Shown in pieces: positions 52,511 through 61,507 of a stretch of DNA of 64,000 bases; the first letter of the stretch is position 1, and every line of letters begins with the position of its first letter. The notes under the pieces were generated by a model that saw only the letters and a program-made list of their open reading frames with translations, did no database searches and was not told where the DNA came from. Made by a program: the position numbers and the translations under genes. The stretch is from assembly GCF_018327705.1 (NCBI RefSeq), contig NZ_BNEM01000001.1, forward strand, positions 4,588,001 to 4,652,000, given 5' to 3'. The DNA is from Catellatospora sp. TT07R-123. Its GTDB lineage: Bacteria > Actinomycetota > Actinomycetes > Mycobacteriales > Micromonosporaceae.

Positions 52511-53266
52511 ATGCCCCTCGATTCCACCGTCACGCTGATCTCCGCCGCCGTGGGTGCCGTCTGCGGGGCGCTGACGCCCCGGATCGCGTACCGGCTGGCG
52601 GTCGAGTGGGACGAACCGAAGCGCACCGGCTGCGGCGCCTGCGCGGGGCCCTTCCCGCCGGGCCGGGCGGGCTGGCTGACCACGGCCGCGCGCTGCCCGT
52701 CCTGCCGCGCCGCCACCGGGCCGAGTCCGTGGTGGACCGTGCCGGTCGGGGCCGTCGCCGCGGCCGGGCTCGGGGCGAGCCTGCACGGCTGGCTGCTGGC
52801 CGCGTCGCTCGTGCTGAGCGTGGCCGGGGTGCTGCTCGCGGCGATCGACCTGAGAGTCCACCGGCTGCCCGATCCCATCGTGGGGGCCACGGCGCTGGGA
52901 GTCCTGGCGCTGGTGACGGCCGGGGCGGTCAGCGGCCGCGACTGGTCGGCCCATCGCGGCGCGCTGCTCGGCGGGCTGGTGCTGCTGCTCGGATACGGGC
53001 TGGTCAGCGTGCTTACCAGCGGGGCGTGGGGCCTCGGCGACGCCAAGCTCTCCGGGGTCCTCGGCCTGGTCCTCGGCTGGTTCGGCTGGGGCATGGTCGT
53101 GACGGGGGTGGTCCTCGGCGTCGTGGTCAACGGTCTGACGGCGATCGTCTATCTGATCTTCCGCCGGATCGGGCGGCGGGATTCGCTGGCGATAGGCCCG
53201 GGTCTGCTGGTCGGCGCATGGGCCGCGATCGTGCTGCCGGTCGTCTTTCCGGTGATCTTCGGTTAA
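52511..53266 (+). CDS. Prepilin peptidase (A24 family)
   Basis: 251 residues, seven to eight helices. Two catalytic aspartates of A24 aspartyl proteases are present: AAIDLRVHRLPD (D in helix 4 region) and GLGDAKLSG (GxGD motif). The cytoplasmic loop after helix 1 has four Cys (CGAC, CPSC), the zinc-binding type of PilD. It cleaves prepilin leader peptides and may N-methylate them. There are no pilin, pilB or tad genes nearby, so it is an orphan here; its substrates are elsewhere. ATG 52511 chosen; a GTG nine bases upstream is possible. Confidence 0.85.
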   Translation: MPLDSTVTLISAAVGAVCGALTPRIAYRLAVEWDEPKRTGCGACAGPFPPGRAGWLTTAARCPSCRAATGPSPWWTVPVGAVAAAGLGASLHGWLLAASLVLSVAGVLLAAIDLRVHRLPDPIVGATALGVLALVTAGAVSGRDWSAHRGALLGGLVLLLGYGLVSVLTSGAWGLGDAKLSGVLGLVLGWFGWGMVVTGVVLGVVVNGLTAIVYLIFRRIGRRDSLAIGPGLLVGAWAAIVLPVVFPVIFG

Positions 53267-53549
53267 CGATCAGCATCGATCACCGCTTCAGGTCGGCCGC
53301 TCGGTGCCGGAATCCGGCGCAGCGGCATTGTGGATCATGGGCCGTGCGTACCCGCGTCGAACCGGTCGTCCGGCGACCTGCCGACGGCGGATGAGACATG
53401 AGCCGGTCCCGCATTCGGGGCGGCCTGGTGGCGGCGGTCGCACGTTTTTCCGACCCGTGACGGCATATCCGAATTGCCATTAATCGCGCCAATAACCTGT
53501 TAACGCATAACTGCGATGGTCCGAGCGGGGTGCGACGGGCTGCCGGGGC
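53267..53549. other. Intergenic region between convergent genes, AT-rich end
   Basis: 283 bp. GC-rich to about 53460; the last 90 bases are AT-richer (AATTGCCATTAATCGC and TAACCTGTTAACGCATAA type). I see no gene, no long stem and no clear terminator. Confidence 0.4.
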
Positions 53550-54146
53550 CTACCGGCGGGTGGCGGCCAGGGCCTGCTCGCGGCTGTGCACGCCGAGCTT
53601 GTCGTACAGGCGGCTGACGTAGGTGCGGACCGTCGACTCGGCCAGCCGCATGCGCAGGGCGATGGCGGCGAGGCTCCCGCCGGCGTGCAGCTCGCGCAGG
53701 ATCTCCTCCTCGCGCGGGCTCAGCTGCTGGGTCGAGTTGCGGCGGCGGGCCAGCACGGCGGCCAGGTCGGGGGCGGTGAACGACGCGGGCGCGACGGCGG
53801 CGTGCCGTACGGCCGCCATCAGCAGCTCGACCGGCCCGGTCCGCGGCAGGTACGCCGACAGCCCGGCCTGGAGGGAGCGCAGCAGCAGGTTGTCCTCGGC
53901 CGGGCCGGTCAGCACCACGCCGAGGCGGGGGCGGCTGTCGCGCAGCTCGGCGGCCAGCGGCAGCGCCCCGGGCACCGCGGCGTCGAGGGTGACCACGTTC
54001 GGCTCGTGCTGCCCGACGAGCGCCAGCAGCCGGGCCGGGTCCGCCGCCTGGCCGACCAGCTCGATCTCGGGATCGTCGGCGCACGCCGCCGCGTAGCCGA
54101 GCTGCACCATGGTCACCGGATCCACCGTCACCAGCTTGATCGACAC
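53550..54146 (-). CDS. LuxR-type response regulator with degenerate receiver
   Basis: 198 residues from GTG 54146, because GGAGG ends five bases before it; an in-frame GTG six bases further out sits inside the ribosome-binding site. The N-terminal receiver-like domain (about 1-115) has only one Asp in the first acidic pocket (VTVDPV), keeps Asp in VTLDAAVPG and Thr in VLTGPAED, but the conserved Lys is Arg (AYLPR). The C-terminal LuxR helix-turn-helix has LSPREEEILRELHAGGSLAA and LAESTVRTYVSRLYDKLGV. No histidine kinase is adjacent. Phosphorylation is doubtful; the protein may act without it. Confidence 0.8.
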   Translation of the reverse strand: MSIKLVTVDPVTMVQLGYAAACADDPEIELVGQAADPARLLALVGQHEPNVVTLDAAVPGALPLAAELRDSRPRLGVVLTGPAEDNLLLRSLQAGLSAYLPRTGPVELLMAAVRHAAVAPASFTAPDLAAVLARRRNSTQQLSPREEEILRELHAGGSLAAIALRMRLAESTVRTYVSRLYDKLGVHSREQALAATRR

Positions 54147-54279
54147 AGACACCTCCGTTGTGACGCTGCGTTACTCCCTCCTACGTAGCGTCCGGGGCGT
54201 GTCCGGTGTCACTCCTGCGACGGTGATGTCATCCCTGCGGGGGCACGGTCCCAGCCGTTCGGGCCGGGCGGCCGGCCGA

Positions 54280-57200
54280 TCAGAGCAGCCGCAGCTGCTG
54301 CTCGCGGGGCCGCTGCGGGCTCTGCTCGTTCAGCTGCTCCAGCAGCCCCGCGTCGATGGGCTGGAGGAACGGCGTCGGGCGGCAGTCGCGCTCGCTGCCG
54401 AACCGGGCCCGTCGCGCCGCGTGGCTGACGTACAGCCGCCGCTGCGCCCGGGTCAGGCCCACGAAGAACAGGCGCCGCTCCTCGGCGATCTCCGCCTCGG
54501 TCGGCGAGTTGCCCGGCATCCGCAGCGGGAGCAGGCCGTCCTCGCACCCGGCCAGGAACACCACCGGGAACTCCAGGCCCTTGGCCGCGTGCAGGGTCAG
54601 CAGGGTCACCGCCTCGGCCCGCGGGTCCAGCGCGTCCACCTCGGCGCCGGTCGTCACGTCGGCCAGGAACTTCTGCAGGTCGGCCCCGCACCGCTGGGCC
54701 AGTGGCATCAGCAGGTCGACCGCCGACCACACCTCGTCCGGTTCCGGGGTGGCCCGGCCGAGCGCGGGGCGCTCGATCAGCACCTTCGCGGTCAGCGTCA
54801 GCCGGGCCGCGACGGAGCCGTTCAGGCCGGTGGCCAGCCGCATCTCGGTGACCAGGGCGTTCACCCCGGCGCGGTCGCGCAGCCGGTCGTGCGAGCGCTT
54901 CTGCACCGGCACGCCGGCCCGGGACAGGGCGTCGACGATCGCGGCGGCCTGCGCGTCGGTGCGGTACAGCACCGCGATGTCGTTGAACGACACCGTCGTC
55001 CCGGTCACGCCCCGGGTGTCCGCGCGGGTCCGGTGCGACACCCCGCCGACCAGCTCGTCGACCTTGCGCGCGATGAACGCCGCCTCGTCGGACGGGCTGC
55101 CCGCGGCGAACCGGCCGATCAGCGGGGCGTCGGGGTCGACCCGGGCCGGGTCGAGGCGGCGGCCGGGCACCAGCGACGACGGGGCGATCGCCTGCACCGC
55201 TGCGGCCAGGATCGGCGCGGCCGAGCGGTAGTTGCGGGTCAGCCGCACCACCCGGGCGTCGGTGAAGTCACGGGAGAACTGGAGGAAGAACGAGACGTCC
55301 GCGCCCCGGAACGAGTAGATCGCCTGGTCGGGGTCGCCGATGGCGCACAGGTTGCCGTCGCCGGGCACCAGCAGGCGCAGCAGCGCGTACTGGTCGGGGT
55401 CGACGTCCTGGTACTCGTCGACGAAGACCCACGGCCAGCGGGCGCGCAGCTTGTCGACCAGCGACGGCTGCGCCCGCAGCAGCGTGACCAGCCGCGGCAT
55501 CAACTCGTCGAGCATGATGCCGTCGGGGCAGCCGGGCTCGTCGACGACGGTGAGATTCGGCTCCTGCTCGCGCAGCACCGACAGGGCCAGCGCGTGGAAC
55601 GTCGACACGGTCACGTCGTCGGCGACCGGCCCGAGCAGCGAGGTCAGCCGGTGGCGCAGCTCGTCGGCGGCCCGGCGGGTGAACGTGATCGCCAGGCACT
55701 CCTCCGGGTACACGTTCATCTCGGCGCACAGGTATGCCAGCCGGTGCGTCAGCGTGCGGGTCTTGCCGGTGCCGGGACCGGCCACGATCAGCAGCGGCCC
55801 ACCCGGCGCGGACGCGGCGACGCGCTGCATCGCGTCCAGCCGGTCCAGCAGGCCGGTGCCGACCTCCTCCATCCCCGCGAGCATCGGCTCGAACGGCTCG
55901 TGCGGCGACGCCTCCGGCGCCAGCGGCGGCGCGCTGACCGGCTTGCGCGGCGAGGCGCGCCGCACCACCGGCTTGGCCGGGGTGGGCGCCTTCGGCTTGC
56001 GCGGGGCGGGCACCGGCACGGCGGGCAGGTCGAACAGCGTGTCGGCGGTGCTGTGCGGGCGCAGCTCGTCCGGCTCGAACAGGCGGATCACGCCGTACTC
56101 GCCGTCGTAGCCGGGGACGCGGTGCACGGCGCCGGTCCGCAGCCGGCGCACCGACTCGCCCAGCAGCTCGCCGCCGACCGCCGCGATCTCGGCCACGGGC
56201 ACCTCGGTCAGGATCGACAGCTCCGAGCCCAGGGCCGCGACCAGTGCGTTCACCCTGCCCTCGACGGTACGGGTCTTCGGCCCGACCCCCTCGATCTCCC
56301 CGACGATCTCGGGCAGCTGCACCAGGTGCGTCACGGGCTTGGCGTGCGCCGGGGCGAGCCCTTCGGCCCGGTCGGCCAGCGCCTCGACCCGGGCGAGCAC
56401 GCCGATGGTCAGCGGCCGCTCGCACACCGGGCACAGGCCGCCGGTCTCGCGCGACTGCGCCGGGGTCCAGTTGACCCCGCAGTCGCGGTGCCCATCCCCG
56501 TGGTATTTGCCCTCTTCCGGGAAGAACTCGATGGTTCCGGCCATCCCCGGGCCCCCGGCCAGCGCGTTCTTGACCGCGTAGTAGTCCAGGGGGCAGTCGA
56601 ACCGGGTCGCCTCGCGGGCCAGGGCCTGCGGCGAGTGGGCGTCGGAATTGGACACCAGCGTGTATGCGTCCAGGCTGGACACCCGGTGGTTCATCGCCGG
56701 GTCGCTGGACAGGCCGGTCTCCACCGCCGTGATGTGCCCGGCCAGATCGGCGTAGCAGTCGGCGATCGCGTCGAAGCCCGACTTCGAGCCCAGCGCCGAG
56801 AACCAGGGCGTCCAGATGTGCGCGGGCACCAGGTAGGCGTCCGGGCTGGCCTCCAGCGTGATCTCCAGCAGGTCGCGCGAGTCCAGGCCGAGGATCGGGC
56901 GGCCGTCGCTGGCCAGGTTGCCCACCCGGCCCAGGCGCTCGCGGAACCGCTGCGCCGCATCGAGATCGGGCAGGTAGATGAGGTGATGCACCTTTCGGGT
57001 GCGGTCGCCCCGCTTGTAGATGGTGGAGATCTCGACACTGAGCATGAACCGGGCGGGATCGCCCGAAGCCAGGCGCGGAGGCAGTTTCTGGGCCACGTCC
57101 CGCTCGGTCTCGGGGCTCAACCGGTACAGCCCCGGCTCGGCTTCGCGCAGATGGGTGCGCAGATGCTCGAACCAGGCCGGGTGGGTGACGTCGCCGGTGC

Positions 57201-57336
57201 CCAGCAGCGCGATGCCCTTGCGCCGGGCCCACCAGGCGAGCACGGGCAGCTCAAGGTCCTTGCTGCACGCGCGCGAGTACCGCGAGTGGATATGCAGATC
57301 AGCAGTCCAGACGGGGGGCACACGGAATCCTGACAC
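54280..57336 (-). CDS. EndoQ-like PHP nuclease fused to UvrD-type helicase
   Basis: About 1018 residues from GTG 57336; GTG 57357 and 57321 are alternatives. PHP domain (about 10-300): ADLHIHSRYS (Asp13, His15, His17), GTGD (46-49), Glu102, His173 and NSDAH (Asp232, His234). Cys286, Cys302 and Cys305 (CPVC) suggest a zinc finger, then helix-hairpin-like VGEIEGVGPKT. This is the EndoQ/TIGR00375-type architecture; archaeal EndoQ nicks DNA 5-prime of deaminated bases. After a Pro/Lys linker (about 435-490) comes SF1 helicase: GPGTGKT (520-526), FVDEYQDVDPDQ, GDPDQAIYSFRGA, LTLHAAKGLEFPVVFLAG, and VGLTRAQRRLYVS. Likely a damage-directed nuclease-helicase. Confidence 0.8.
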   Translation of the reverse strand: MSGFRVPPVWTADLHIHSRYSRACSKDLELPVLAWWARRKGIALLGTGDVTHPAWFEHLRTHLREAEPGLYRLSPETERDVAQKLPPRLASGDPARFMLSVEISTIYKRGDRTRKVHHLIYLPDLDAAQRFRERLGRVGNLASDGRPILGLDSRDLLEITLEASPDAYLVPAHIWTPWFSALGSKSGFDAIADCYADLAGHITAVETGLSSDPAMNHRVSSLDAYTLVSNSDAHSPQALAREATRFDCPLDYYAVKNALAGGPGMAGTIEFFPEEGKYHGDGHRDCGVNWTPAQSRETGGLCPVCERPLTIGVLARVEALADRAEGLAPAHAKPVTHLVQLPEIVGEIEGVGPKTRTVEGRVNALVAALGSELSILTEVPVAEIAAVGGELLGESVRRLRTGAVHRVPGYDGEYGVIRLFEPDELRPHSTADTLFDLPAVPVPAPRKPKAPTPAKPVVRRASPRKPVSAPPLAPEASPHEPFEPMLAGMEEVGTGLLDRLDAMQRVAASAPGGPLLIVAGPGTGKTRTLTHRLAYLCAEMNVYPEECLAITFTRRAADELRHRLTSLLGPVADDVTVSTFHALALSVLREQEPNLTVVDEPGCPDGIMLDELMPRLVTLLRAQPSLVDKLRARWPWVFVDEYQDVDPDQYALLRLLVPGDGNLCAIGDPDQAIYSFRGADVSFFLQFSRDFTDARVVRLTRNYRSAAPILAAAVQAIAPSSLVPGRRLDPARVDPDAPLIGRFAAGSPSDEAAFIARKVDELVGGVSHRTRADTRGVTGTTVSFNDIAVLYRTDAQAAAIVDALSRAGVPVQKRSHDRLRDRAGVNALVTEMRLATGLNGSVAARLTLTAKVLIERPALGRATPEPDEVWSAVDLLMPLAQRCGADLQKFLADVTTGAEVDALDPRAEAVTLLTLHAAKGLEFPVVFLAGCEDGLLPLRMPGNSPTEAEIAEERRLFFVGLTRAQRRLYVSHAARRARFGSERDCRPTPFLQPIDAGLLEQLNEQSPQRPREQQLRLL

Positions 57337-57402
57337 GCTTGCTGCCCCCGTCCACACCCGCCACGCACATCCGTGACAGTTCTAACGGAAAACCCCGACA
57401 AT

Positions 57403-58773
57403 TCAGGGGGCGCGCAGCTCCACCAGGGTGACGTCCGGCGGGGCGCCGACCCGGACCGGCGGGCCCCAGTAGCCGGCGCCGTTGGTGACGTACACCTTCG
57501 TGCCGTCGACGTCGCCGAGGCCGGAGATCACCGGCTGCTGCAGGGCCGCGATCAGGTTGAACGGCACCAGCTGGCCGCCGTGCGTGTGCCCGGACAGCTG
57601 GAGGTCGACGCCGTGCCTCGACGCCTCGTGGGCCTGCACGGGCTGGTGGGCCAGCAGGACGACCGGTCGGCTGGTGTCGCGGCCGTCCAGCGTACGGGCG
57701 AAATCCGGTCCCTTGCCCGGTCCGTCGCTCGCGCCGCTGACATCGTTGACCCCGGCCAGGTCCAGGCCGTGGATGGCCAGCCGCTCGTTGCGCAGCGCCC
57801 GCAGTCCGAGCCGTTCCACCTCGGCGACCCACTCCTCGGCGCCGGAGAAGTACTCGTGGTTGCCGGTGACGAAGTAGGCGCCGTTGCGCGAGCGCAGGTC
57901 ACGCAGGGGCGCGGCCTCGTCGGCCAGCTCGGCGACGCTGCCGTCGACCAGGTCGCCGACGATCGCGACGATGTCGGCGTCCATGCCGTTGAGGGCGTTC
58001 ACGATGCGGCGGGTGTGCTCGACGCCGGTCAGCGGGCCGAGGTGGATGTCGCTGGCCAGCGCGATCCGGTAGCCGTCCATGCTGCGCGGCAGCTTGGCCA
58101 GCGGGATCTGGATCCGCTTGACCACCGGCCCGGACAGGGCAGTCTTCGCCCCGTACGCCGTGATCCCGGTCGCGGTGAGCCCCGCGAAGATCGCCGCCCC
58201 CCGCGCGATGAACAACCGCCTGCTCTCGGCCTCCGCCGCCACCGCGCTCGCACCCACACCGCCGCCGCCGCCGTCGCCGTCGCGGTCGCTCGATCGTCCA
58301 ACTTGCCCGGCAATCGGGGCAATGACCGGCTTGCTTTCGCCCGACTGCCCGGCAACTTCGCTGACCTTGGTCAGGCCGACGGACTCGGCGACGATCGTGG
58401 TCTCGGCGACGATCGTGGTCTCGGTGGCGGACGGGGTCGCGGTGGCGGACGGGGTCGCGGTGCGGCGGCGCAGGGACCGGTTGGCGAGGGCGCGCGGGAG
58501 TTCCAGGATCAGCAGGACCAGGAGCAGGTAGAACAGGACGGCGAGCCAGAGGTAGCCGGCCAGGGGGACGAACGTGCTCGCCTTGGCGCCGATCGCGCGG
58601 GGCAGGATGAACGCGCCCAGCAGCAGGGCGACCAGGGCGAACAGGATCGCCGTGCCGATCTTGCGGGCCCGGCCGGGCCGGGTCGTGTCGCGCACCATCC
58701 GCTTCCACAGGTACCAGTGGATCGGGCCGACGACGAGCAGCACGATGCTGAAGAAGACCAGCGCCTGGAGCAC
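57403..58773 (-). CDS. Membrane metallophosphoesterase
   Basis: 456 residues from GTG 58773 (VLQALVFFSIVLLVVG). Four N-terminal helices, a low-complexity Thr/Ser/Val/Gly linker (about 120-190), a Tat-like RRLFIARGAAIFAGL segment, then calcineurin-like phosphoesterase (about 225-440): ASDIHLGPL, VGDLVDG, TGNHEYF, LLAHQP and SGHTHGGQLV. The metal-binding Asp/His set is complete. Related YkuE/YaeI-type enzymes act on phospholipids or UDP-diacyl sugars, or are unassigned. An inverted repeat (58300-58358) lies inside the linker coding region. Upstream moaD starts at 59038 in the same direction. Confidence 0.82.
   Translation of the reverse strand: MLQALVFFSIVLLVVGPIHWYLWKRMVRDTTRPGRARKIGTAILFALVALLLGAFILPRAIGAKASTFVPLAGYLWLAVLFYLLLVLLILELPRALANRSLRRRTATPSATATPSATETTIVAETTIVAESVGLTKVSEVAGQSGESKPVIAPIAGQVGRSSDRDGDGGGGGVGASAVAAEAESRRLFIARGAAIFAGLTATGITAYGAKTALSGPVVKRIQIPLAKLPRSMDGYRIALASDIHLGPLTGVEHTRRIVNALNGMDADIVAIVGDLVDGSVAELADEAAPLRDLRSRNGAYFVTGNHEYFSGAEEWVAEVERLGLRALRNERLAIHGLDLAGVNDVSGASDGPGKGPDFARTLDGRDTSRPVVLLAHQPVQAHEASRHGVDLQLSGHTHGGQLVPFNLIAALQQPVISGLGDVDGTKVYVTNGAGYWGPPVRVGAPPDVTLVELRAP
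58300..58358. repeat. REP-like inverted repeat inside the metallophosphoesterase linker
   Basis: AACTTGCCCGGCAATCGGGG (from 58300) and, inverted at 58336-58358, AAGTTGCCGGGCAGTCGGGC share about 18 of 23 positions. The geometry (two short palindromes facing each other, 59 bp) resembles the 60-bp intergenic repeats, but sequence differs. It codes for a flexible linker, so insertion would be tolerated. Confidence 0.45.
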
Positions 58774-58795
58774 GGTGTTCCTTCGGGTTCGGGGG

Positions 58796-59038
58796 TCAGC
58801 CGCCGGCGAACGGCGGGAGGACGTCCACTGTCGCACCGGTGGGGATCGGCGCGCGACGGTCGTGCCACGCTAGCCCGTCAACCAGGAAGCTGGCTGAAAG
58901 CAGCACCCGGGCGAGAGCATCGCCACGGTTCGCGCCCAGCTCCTTGACCAGCTGGCCGAGGTCGAGCCCGGCCGGGTACGACTCCTCCAACACCCCGGCC
59001 GCGGCCCGGGCTCCGGCGAAGTAGCGCACTGTGATCAC
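58796..59038 (-). CDS. moaD: Molybdopterin synthase small subunit MoaD / ThiS-like
   Basis: 80 residues, beta-grasp fold, GTG start at 59038, C-terminal diglycine (PPFAGG) as needed for adenylylation and thiocarboxylate formation. It starts one base after the moaA stop; GGAGG inside the moaA end serves as ribosome-binding site. With MoaE (49085-49510) it forms MPT synthase. Pairing with moaA rather than moaE places half of the pathway here. Confidence 0.88.
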   Translation of the reverse strand: MITVRYFAGARAAAGVLEESYPAGLDLGQLVKELGANRGDALARVLLSASFLVDGLAWHDRRAPIPTGATVDVLPPFAGG

Positions 59039-59039
59039 G

Positions 59040-60044
59040 TCATCCTCCGATGGCGGACATGGGGCGGGCGGGCTGAAGGAAGTCGGGGTTGTCGATACCG
59101 TGACCGGGCAGTTTGCCCCACATCGCGTCGCGCCAGCGCTGCGCGACCTCCTCGTCCCCGGCTCCGCCGCGCAGCAGCCCGCGCAGGTCGGTCTCGCCGC
59201 GGGCGAACAGGCAGTTGCGCACCTGGCCGTCGGCGGTTAGCCGGGTGCGGTCGCAGTCGCCGCAGAACGGCCTGGTCACCGAGGCGATCACACCGACCTT
59301 CGCCGGGCCGCCGTCGACCAGCCAGGTCTCGGCCGGTGCCCCCGCACGCTCGGCCGGATCGGGCGACAGGTCGAACTCCGTGTGCAGCGAGGCGAGGATC
59401 TCCTCGGCGGTCACCATGTCCGTACGGCTCCAGCCGTGCTGCGCGTCCAGCGGCATCTGCTCGATGAAGCGCAGCTCGTACCCCTGCTTGAGCGCGAAGC
59501 GCAGCAGCGCCGGGGCCTCGTCGTCGTTGACGCCGCGCAGCAGCACGGTGTTCAGCTTGACCGGGGTCAGCCCGGCCTCGGCCGCCGCGGCCAGGCCCGC
59601 GATGACGTCGTCGAAGCGGCGGCGGTGCGCGATCGCGGCGAAGCGGTCGGGGTCGAGGGTGTCCAGCGAGACGTTGACCCGGTCTAGCCCGGCGTCGCGC
59701 AGCGGCGCGGCCAGCCGGGCCAGGCCGATGGCGTTCGTGGTGACCGACAGGTGCGGCCGGGGGCGCAGCGCGGCCGCCGCGGCCACGATGCCGACCAGGC
59801 CGGGGCGCAGCAGCGGCTCGCCGCCGGTGAAGCGGACCTCGGTGACACCGAGCCGGGTCACCGCGATCTCGATCAGCCGCCCGACCTCGGCATCGGTGAG
59901 CACCTCGGCGTTGGGCAGCCAGGGCAGCCCTTCCGGGGGCATACAGTACGAACAGCGCAGATTGCAGCGATCGGTCAGCGAGACCCGCAGATCGACAGCA
60001 CGGCGCCCGAATCGGTCGACGAGGCCGGATCGGTTGGAGGTCAC
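59040..60044 (-). CDS. moaA: GTP 3-prime,8-cyclase MoaA
   Basis: 334 residues from GTG 60044; a GTG at 60098 would add 18. Radical-SAM motif CNLRCSYC (Cys27, Cys31, Cys34), TGGEPLLRPG, VNVSLDTLDP, KLNTVLLRGVND, and the C-terminal [4Fe-4S] site FCGDCDRTRL...RNCLFA. The C-terminal GG (SAIGG) is also present, as in MoaA. It converts GTP to 3-prime,8-cyclo-GTP using SAM; MoaC (in the fusion at 46852) completes cPMP. Divergent from hen1 with 65 bp between. Confidence 0.94.
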   Translation of the reverse strand: MTSNRSGLVDRFGRRAVDLRVSLTDRCNLRCSYCMPPEGLPWLPNAEVLTDAEVGRLIEIAVTRLGVTEVRFTGGEPLLRPGLVGIVAAAAALRPRPHLSVTTNAIGLARLAAPLRDAGLDRVNVSLDTLDPDRFAAIAHRRRFDDVIAGLAAAAEAGLTPVKLNTVLLRGVNDDEAPALLRFALKQGYELRFIEQMPLDAQHGWSRTDMVTAEEILASLHTEFDLSPDPAERAGAPAETWLVDGGPAKVGVIASVTRPFCGDCDRTRLTADGQVRNCLFARGETDLRGLLRGGAGDEEVAQRWRDAMWGKLPGHGIDNPDFLQPARPMSAIGG

Positions 60045-60109
60045 TTCACGACGGTAGCGCGCGTAACCGGAATGCGTGCGCACCGGTCTACCTGGCAAGA
60101 TGCGCGGTC

Positions 60110-61507
60110 GTGCTGCTGACCCTCTCCACGACGCACCGCCCGGCCACGGACCTGGGCTACCTGCTGGTCAAACACCCCGAGCGGGTGCACACCTTCGATC
60201 TGAGCACCGGCACCGCGACCGTGCTCTACCCGCAGGCCGACGAGCAGCGCTGCACCATGGCGCTGCTGCTGGAGGTCGACCCGCGCCGGCTTGTGGACGG
60301 CAAGGCCGAGGGACAGCTCAACCAGTACGTCAACGACCGCCCGTACGCCGCATCCAGCCTGCTGGCAGCCGCGCTCAACCGGGTCTTCCGCACCGCCGCC
60401 CGCGGCGTGTCCAAGGACCGGCCGGAGCTGGCCGCCACCGCGATTCCGCTGGAGGTGCGGGTGCCGGTGTTGCGGGCCAAGGGCGGTCTCGCGCTGGCAG
60501 AACGCCTGTTCACCCCGCTGGGCTGGACTCTGGCCGGTTCGGCGCTGCCGCTGGACGAGGCCCGTCCCGAGTGGGGCGACAGCCGCTACCTCGACCTGAC
60601 CCTGTCGGGGCAGGTACGCCTCGCCGACGCACTCAACCACCTGTACGTGCTGCTGCCCGTGCTCGACGACGCCAAGCACTACTGGGTCGCGCCCGATGAG
60701 ATCGAGAAGCTGCTGCGCGCGGGCGAGGGCTGGCTGTCCGCGCACCCCGAGCGGCCGCTGATCATCCGGCGCTACCTGGCGCACAGCCGTGCCCTGGCCG
60801 AGCGCGCCGACGAGCAGCTGGCGCCGCTGGCGGAGGCGGCCGCCGACGACTCGGTCGCCGAGCACGCGGCCGAGAAGCCCAAGCCCCTGAACCTGGTGCG
60901 CCGTGCCGCGGTGCTCGCCGCGCTGGCCGAGACCGGCGCCGCCCGCGTGCTCGACCTGGGGTGCGGCGGCGGGGCACTGCTCGGCGACCTGATGAAGGAC
61001 CAGCGCTACACCGAGATCGTCGGCGCGGACGTGTCGCCCCGGGCGCTGGAGCTGGCCGAGCGGCGGCTGCGCCTGCACCGGCTGCCCGACCGGCAGCGGG
61101 CCCGGATCAGCCTGGTCCAGTCGGCGCTCACCTACGTCGACGAGCGGCTGCGCGGGTACGACGCGGCCGTGCTGATGGAGGTCATCGAGCACCTGGACCT
61201 GCCCCGGCTGCCCGCCCTGTGCGCGGCGGTCTTCGGCGACGCCCGGCCCGGAGCGGTCATCGTGACCACCCCGAACGTCGAGTACAACGTCCGCTACGAG
61301 CACCTGCCCGAGGGCGAGCACCGCCACGACGACCACCGCTTCGAGTGGACCCGGGCAGAGTTCGCGCGCTGGTGCGACGAGGTCGCCGCCGAGTACGGCT
61401 ACACCGTGGCCCTGCGCGGCGTCGGCGACCCCGATCCGGAGGTCGGCACCCCGACCCAGCTCGCCCTGTTCACCAAGGCCACGACCGCGACGGAGGCGGC
61501 GGCATGA
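60110..61507 (+). CDS. hen1: 3-prime-terminal RNA ribose 2-prime-O-methyltransferase Hen1
   Basis: 465 residues from GTG 60110. An N-terminal domain (about 1-240; LLTLSTTHRPATDLGYLLVKHP) supports the ligase of Pnkp. The C-terminal SAM methyltransferase (about 255-460) has VLDLGCGGGALLG. The metal-binding set is EVIEHLDLP (two Glu and His) with HDDHRFEW (His). In bacterial RNA repair, Hen1 methylates the 3-prime end of a cleaved RNA before Pnkp ligates it, protecting the repaired site. Directly coupled to pnkp (ATGA overlap). Confidence 0.93.
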   Translation: MLLTLSTTHRPATDLGYLLVKHPERVHTFDLSTGTATVLYPQADEQRCTMALLLEVDPRRLVDGKAEGQLNQYVNDRPYAASSLLAAALNRVFRTAARGVSKDRPELAATAIPLEVRVPVLRAKGGLALAERLFTPLGWTLAGSALPLDEARPEWGDSRYLDLTLSGQVRLADALNHLYVLLPVLDDAKHYWVAPDEIEKLLRAGEGWLSAHPERPLIIRRYLAHSRALAERADEQLAPLAEAAADDSVAEHAAEKPKPLNLVRRAAVLAALAETGAARVLDLGCGGGALLGDLMKDQRYTEIVGADVSPRALELAERRLRLHRLPDRQRARISLVQSALTYVDERLRGYDAAVLMEVIEHLDLPRLPALCAAVFGDARPGAVIVTTPNVEYNVRYEHLPEGEHRHDDHRFEWTRAEFARWCDEVAAEYGYTVALRGVGDPDPEVGTPTQLALFTKATTATEAAA

